Source: Acidobacteriota bacterium | GTDB lineage: Bacteria > Acidobacteriota > Vicinamibacteria > Vicinamibacterales > Vicinamibacteraceae | Reading direction: 5' to 3' | Assembly (NCBI GenBank): GCA_023418055.1 | Contig: JAEZDP010000379.1 | Location: 1-11,339, forward strand | DNA length: 11,339 bases | Shown here: one piece after another, positions 7,989 through 11,339 of the stretch | Layout: the number at the start of each line of letters is the position of its first letter | Position numbering within the stretch: the stretch's first letter is position 1 | Program-made: the position numbers and the translations under genes | The notes under the pieces: generated by a model | Databases searched by the model: none | Told to the model about the DNA's origin: nothing | Seen by the model: only the letters and a program-made list of their open reading frames with translations

Positions 7989-10319
7989 TCAGGCCGGCTG
8001 GAGATTGGCGTATTTCGCCACCAGCTTCTTCTTGCCGACCGACGCGAACGAGACGGTGAGTTTCATGTCGCCGCCGTCCCCCTCCACGCTCAGCACCGTG
8101 CCGACACCGAACTGTGCATGCCGCACCTTGCGGCCCGGCTTGAGCCCCGCGCCTCCCGACTGGTCCTCGTCCTCGTAGCTGAAGGAGGCCACCGGCTCCT
8201 CTGCGGGCGGCCGCCGCGCATACGGGTTCACGCGTGTCGTCCACGTGGATCGGCGGGCACTGCTCATCGCCGCCGATCGCGAGGATGAGTAAGACGGCAC
8301 TTCCAGGATGAGTTCTGGCGGTATCTCTTCCAGGAAGCGTGAGGGGGTGGTCGCCTGGTATTCCCCGAACACCCGTCGGCGCGCGGCGCTCGTGAGAATG
8401 AGCTTCTGCTGGGCGCGGGTCATGCCCACGTAGCAGAGCCGGCGCTCTTCCTCCATCTCGTCCGGGTCGTTCTGCGAGCGCGAGTGCGGGAAGAGGTTCT
8501 CTTCGAGCCCCGCGATGGCCACGACCGGGAACTCGAGCCCTTTCGCAGCGTGCATCGTCATCAGCCAGACGCGTGCACCTTCGGCGCCCTGCACCTCGTC
8601 GGCTTCCGACAGGAGCGAGAGGCGATCGACGAACCCACCGACAGACGCATCGGGGTCGCGCATCTCGTATTCGCGGGCCGCCGACACCAGTTCGGCCAGG
8701 TTGCCGATGCGGGCGTCGGCCTCTTCGTTCTGCTCGTCGCGCAGCGCCTTGAGGTAGCCGGTCTGGTCGAGCATCTTGCCGAGCACGAGCGACACCGGCT
8801 CCTCGCGGGCGACGGCCGTCAGCGAGGTGATGATGCGCACGAAGTTCGAGAGGGCTGAATGCGCGCGGCCCGCCAGGCTGCGGTCGCCGAGGAGGTGCTG
8901 CGCACGCGCCCACAGCGAACGGGCGGAGGCCATCTCGTAGAGGCCAGCGGCAATGAGCGGCGGGGCGTCGTGCGCGTGGCCGGCGGGCGCCTGCTCGAGG
9001 CTGTCCATCACCGACTTGCCGATGCCGCGGGTCGGCACGTTGATCACCCGCCGCAGGCTCACGTCGTCGTGCGGGTTGATGAGCAGCTTGAGGTAGGCGA
9101 GGGCGTCCTTCACCTCCTTGCGCTCGTAGAAGCGCACGCCGCCGATGATGCGGTAGGGCGTGCCGTCGCGCATCAGCTGATCTTCGAGGACGCGCGACTG
9201 CGAGTTCAGGCGATAGAGGATCGCGACGGTGGCGCCTTTGCGCTGCTGCAACTCCTGCCGCAGGGTGCGCGCCAGGAACGAGGCCTCCTCGAGTTCGTCC
9301 TCGCCCCGGAAGCTGGTGAGCAGATCGCCGCCCTTCTTCTCGGTCCACAGCCGCTTCTCCTTCCGGTTGCGGTTGCGGTTGATGACCGCGGAGGCGGCAT
9401 CGAGGATGGTCTGCGTCGAGCGGTAGTTCTGCTCGAGGCGCACGGTCGCCACTTCGGGGAAGTCCTGCTCGAAGTCGAGGATGTTGCGCAGGTCGGCGCC
9501 GCGCCACTTGTAGATCGACTGGTCGGGGTCACCGACGACGGCCACGTTGTGGTGCGCCTCGACGAGACGTTTGATGAGCAGATACTGCGGGCGGTTCGTG
9601 TCCTGGTACTCGTCGATCATCACGAACCGGAACTGCCGCTGGTACTTGGCGCGGACGACGTCGTTGTCGAACAGCTCGACGGTGCGCAGCAGGAGGTCGT
9701 CGAAGTCGAGGGCGTTGGCGTCCTTCAGCGTGTCCAAATAGCCCTGGTAGGCCTTGGCAATCTGCTCGTCGCGGGGGTTCCACCCGCCGCCGATGTCGTC
9801 GGGCCCTTCCATGCGGTTCTTCGCGTGCGAGATGCGAGACAGCACGGCCCTTGGCTGCACCACCTTGTCGTCGATGTTCAGGCGCTTGAGCACCTGCTTG
9901 ATGGCCGTCACCTGGTCGCTGCTGTCGTAGATGACGAAGTCACGCGACAGGCCGATGGCCGGAGCCTCGCGGCGCAGCAGGCGCGCGCAGAGCGAATGGA
10001 ACGTCGAGATCCACAGATCGCGTTCGGGCACGGCCACGAGCGCGGCCACGCGCGCGCGCATCTCTTCGGCCGCCTTGTTGGTGAAGGTCACCGCGAGCAC
10101 TTCCCACGGCCGTGCCAGGCCGCTGCTCACGAGATGTGCGATGCGGTATGCAATCACCCGGGTCTTGCCCGACCCCGCGCCCGCAAGGATCAACAGCGGG
10201 CCGTTGGTGTGCAGCACGGCCTCGCGCTGCTCGGGGTTGAGGCCCTTCAGGAACGTGTCGGGGGCCATGGACCGAGCTGAGGGGTCAGCCGTCTCGGCAG
10301 CGGCGGTGTCGCGTGACAT
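7989..10319 (-). CDS. pcrA: UvrD/PcrA-type superfamily 1 DNA helicase
   Basis: This is a 3'-5' ATP-dependent DNA helicase acting in nucleotide-excision and mismatch repair and in clearing stalled forks and recombination intermediates. From the ATG at 10319 it is 776 aa, close to PcrA/UvrD length. SF1 motifs run in order: Walker A AGAGSGKT (46-53), Ia VTFTNKAAEEM (77-87), II IDEYQDTN (235-242), III VGDPDQSIYKWRGA (262-275), IV QNYRST (297-302), V MTMHAAKGLEFPVV (587-600) and VI EERRLCYVGMTRAQQK (624-639). A basic, Ser/Arg-rich linker leads to a small C-terminal domain (about 726-776, KVRHAQFGVGTVL) typical of PcrA/UvrD. The start is uncertain: an in-frame TTG lies at 10415 and another ATG at 10268, and none has a clear ribosome-binding site. 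The TTG would lie too close to the putative promoter. Whether to call it uvrD or pcrA is a naming choice. Confidence 0.92.
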   Translation of the reverse strand: MSRDTAAAETADPSARSMAPDTFLKGLNPEQREAVLHTNGPLLILAGAGSGKTRVIAYRIAHLVSSGLARPWEVLAVTFTNKAAEEMRARVAALVAVPERDLWISTFHSLCARLLRREAPAIGLSRDFVIYDSSDQVTAIKQVLKRLNIDDKVVQPRAVLSRISHAKNRMEGPDDIGGGWNPRDEQIAKAYQGYLDTLKDANALDFDDLLLRTVELFDNDVVRAKYQRQFRFVMIDEYQDTNRPQYLLIKRLVEAHHNVAVVGDPDQSIYKWRGADLRNILDFEQDFPEVATVRLEQNYRSTQTILDAASAVINRNRNRKEKRLWTEKKGGDLLTSFRGEDELEEASFLARTLRQELQQRKGATVAILYRLNSQSRVLEDQLMRDGTPYRIIGGVRFYERKEVKDALAYLKLLINPHDDVSLRRVINVPTRGIGKSVMDSLEQAPAGHAHDAPPLIAAGLYEMASARSLWARAQHLLGDRSLAGRAHSALSNFVRIITSLTAVAREEPVSLVLGKMLDQTGYLKALRDEQNEEADARIGNLAELVSAAREYEMRDPDASVGGFVDRLSLLSEADEVQGAEGARVWLMTMHAAKGLEFPVVAIAGLEENLFPHSRSQNDPDEMEEERRLCYVGMTRAQQKLILTSAARRRVFGEYQATTPSRFLEEIPPELILEVPSYSSSRSAAMSSARRSTWTTRVNPYARRPPAEEPVASFSYEDEDQSGGAGLKPGRKVRHAQFGVGTVLSVEGDGGDMKLTVSFASVGKKKLVAKYANLQPA

Positions 10320-10431
10320 GGGCGTGCGTCGAAGTGGAAAAGCCGGGCCCTGCGTCACGACGGCGACACAGGAACGACCAGGGAACGTCTGAGGAGTTCG
10401 GCCGGAAATCGGCAACGAGGCGACAGCAGGC

Positions 10432-10437
10432 AGTATA
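10432..10437 (-). promoter_or_regulatory. Putative -10 element of the helicase gene
   Basis: On the - strand this reads TATACT, five of six matches to TATAAT and identical to the -10 proposed for dnaN. No recognisable -35 is found 16-18 bases further upstream, so the promoter would be weak or need an activator. Transcription would begin near 10425, giving a leader of about 106 bases to the ATG at 10319. It lies just after the hairpin at 10442-10471, consistent with a transcription unit separate from glmS. Confidence 0.35.
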
Positions 10438-10441
10438 CCGT

Positions 10442-10471
10442 CCCTCGCGTGCCGGGTGCCCGTCGCGAGGG
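10442..10471 (-). terminator. Hairpin downstream of glmS
   Basis: A perfect 8-bp stem is formed by CCCTCGCG (10442-10449) and CGCGAGGG (10464-10471) around a 14-base loop. It begins five bases after the glmS stop codon in the - direction. No T-run follows, so it resembles the hairpin after gyrA. It is probably the 3' end of the glmS transcript. Confidence 0.55.
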
Positions 10472-10476
10472 CGCCG

Positions 10477-11339
10477 CTACTCGACCGTCACACTCTTGGC
10501 GAGATTGCGCGGCTGATCCACGTCGCACCCACGACGCACGGCGACATGGTAGGCCAGCAACTGCAGCGGCACGGTCATGGCGATGGGCGAAAGGAACTCG
10601 TGGGCGGGCGGCAGCACCACGCGCACGTCCTGACGCGGATCGAGCACGGACCAGAGGTGCGTTTCTCCCTCTTCGGTGAGGGCAATCACCGAACCCCCGC
10701 GGGCCTTGGCTTCCTGCACGTTGCCAATCATCTTCTCGAACACGTGATCGCGCGGGGCAAGGGCCACGACAGGCATGGACTCGTCGATGAGCGCAATCGG
10801 CCCGTGCTTCATCTCGCCGGCGGGGTATCCCTCGGCGTGGATGTACGAGATCTCTTTCAGCTTCAGCGCGCCTTCGAGAGCAATGGGGTAGTGCAGTCCC
10901 CGTCCGAGGAAGAGGAAGTCGGAGCGCTGGTAGAAGCGCCGGCCGACATCTTCGACCAGGGGGGCCAACGACAGTACCTGCTCCAGATGGCGCGGCAGTT
11001 CGGTGAGCGCCTGCAGCAGGGGCCGGGCCGCGTCGGCCTCGAGGACACCCCGCGCGCGGCCGACCCGCACCGCGAGCAGCACCAGCGCCACGAGCTGCGT
11101 GGTGAACGCCTTGGTGGAGGCGACGCCGATTTCCGGCCCCGCGTGCGTGTAGACGGTGCCCTCCGCTTCGCGCGCCGCCATGCTGCCGACGACGTTGCAC
11201 ACCGCCAGCGTACGCGCCCCCTGCGCGGCCGCCTGCCGCAGCGCCGCCAGGGTGTCGGCCGTCTCGCCAGACTGCGTGATGGCCACCACCAAATCGCCCG
11301 GCGAGACGATGGGCGAGCGGTAGCGGAACTCCGAAGCGT
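10477..11339 (-). CDS. glmS: Glutamine-fructose-6-phosphate aminotransferase, C-terminal part (truncated by window edge)
   Basis: GlmS makes glucosamine-6-phosphate from fructose-6-phosphate and glutamine, the first step toward UDP-GlcNAc for peptidoglycan and lipopolysaccharide. About 286 codons of the C-terminal isomerase part (two SIS domains) are present. The frame is open to the right edge, reading ASEFRYRSPIVSPGDLVVAI, so the TTG at 11292 is internal, and the N-terminal glutaminase domain lies outside the window. Sugar-binding motifs are visible: SQSGETADT-like TQSGETADT, GVASTKAFTTQ, and LKEISYIHAEGYPAGEMKHG, which supplies the equivalents of E. coli Lys485, Glu488 and His504. The C-terminus DQPRNLAKSVTVE matches E. 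coli GlmS and includes the Lys603 equivalent. The gene is read in the same direction as the helicase gene but lies 157 bases upstream, with an intervening hairpin and -10-like site. Confidence 0.95.
   Translation of the reverse strand, partial: ASEFRYRSPIVSPGDLVVAITQSGETADTLAALRQAAAQGARTLAVCNVVGSMAAREAEGTVYTHAGPEIGVASTKAFTTQLVALVLLAVRVGRARGVLEADAARPLLQALTELPRHLEQVLSLAPLVEDVGRRFYQRSDFLFLGRGLHYPIALEGALKLKEISYIHAEGYPAGEMKHGPIALIDESMPVVALAPRDHVFEKMIGNVQEAKARGGSVIALTEEGETHLWSVLDPRQDVRVVLPPAHEFLSPIAMTVPLQLLAYHVAVRRGCDVDQPRNLAKSVTVE

Noticed and set aside
8859..10280. 473-codon + strand ORF opposite the helicase gene
   Set aside because: Shadow; the - strand encodes all SF1 helicase motifs in order.
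10334..10342. DnaA-box-like TTTTCCACT on the - strand in front of the helicase gene
   Set aside because: A single isolated near-match with the last base changed; expected by chance in a region of this size.
11290..11292. TTG at 11292 as the glmS start
   Set aside because: It is the internal Leu of DLVVAITQSGE; the frame and homology continue to the right edge.

Overview
This window looks like the replication-origin neighbourhood of a chromosome from a GC-rich bacterium. It carries, left to right, the 3' part of dnaA, then dnaN, gyrB and gyrA on the + strand. A UvrD/PcrA-type helicase gene and the 3' part of glmS follow on the - strand. All six genes are housekeeping genes with intact reading frames. 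I see no mobile element, CRISPR array, tRNA, rRNA or defence module. The phylum is a weak inference: the overall sequence style (DnaN N-terminus, DnaA ending, gene order without recF, high GC) reminds me of Acidobacteriota, perhaps the Vicinamibacteria, but no marker here proves it.

Layout. Positions 1-1210 encode DnaA from late domain I to the C-terminus; the start codon is off the left edge. Positions 1211-1494 (284 bases) are the longest non-coding stretch. It holds a cluster of DnaA-box-like sites, an AT-rich patch with an extended -10 promoter, and a stable hairpin in the presumed dnaN leader. It is a good oriC candidate. dnaN (1495-2661) and gyrB (2700-5312) are 38 bases apart, with no recF between them. 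gyrA (5313-7937) begins on the base after the gyrB stop codon, so the gyrase subunits are almost certainly co-transcribed and probably translationally coupled. A 9-bp hairpin at 7948-7975 separates gyrA from the convergent helicase gene (7989-10319). Upstream of the helicase gene lie a -10-like element and, beyond it, a hairpin that probably ends glmS (10477 to the right edge).

How the genes work together. DnaA opens the origin and DnaN is the clamp that tethers the replicative polymerase. GyrA2GyrB2 removes positive supercoils ahead of the fork. PcrA/UvrD is a repair and fork-maintenance helicase. GlmS, which makes glucosamine-6-phosphate for the cell wall, is unrelated to replication.

I found no novel multi-gene system. 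The points worth a second look are small: the putative origin architecture, the dnaN leader hairpin, a non-canonical DNA-recognition motif in DnaA, an Ala-Pro pair at the quinolone-contact positions of GyrA, a variant GyrA box, and acidic low-complexity insertions in GyrB and DnaN. No gene-free stretch exceeds 300 bases.
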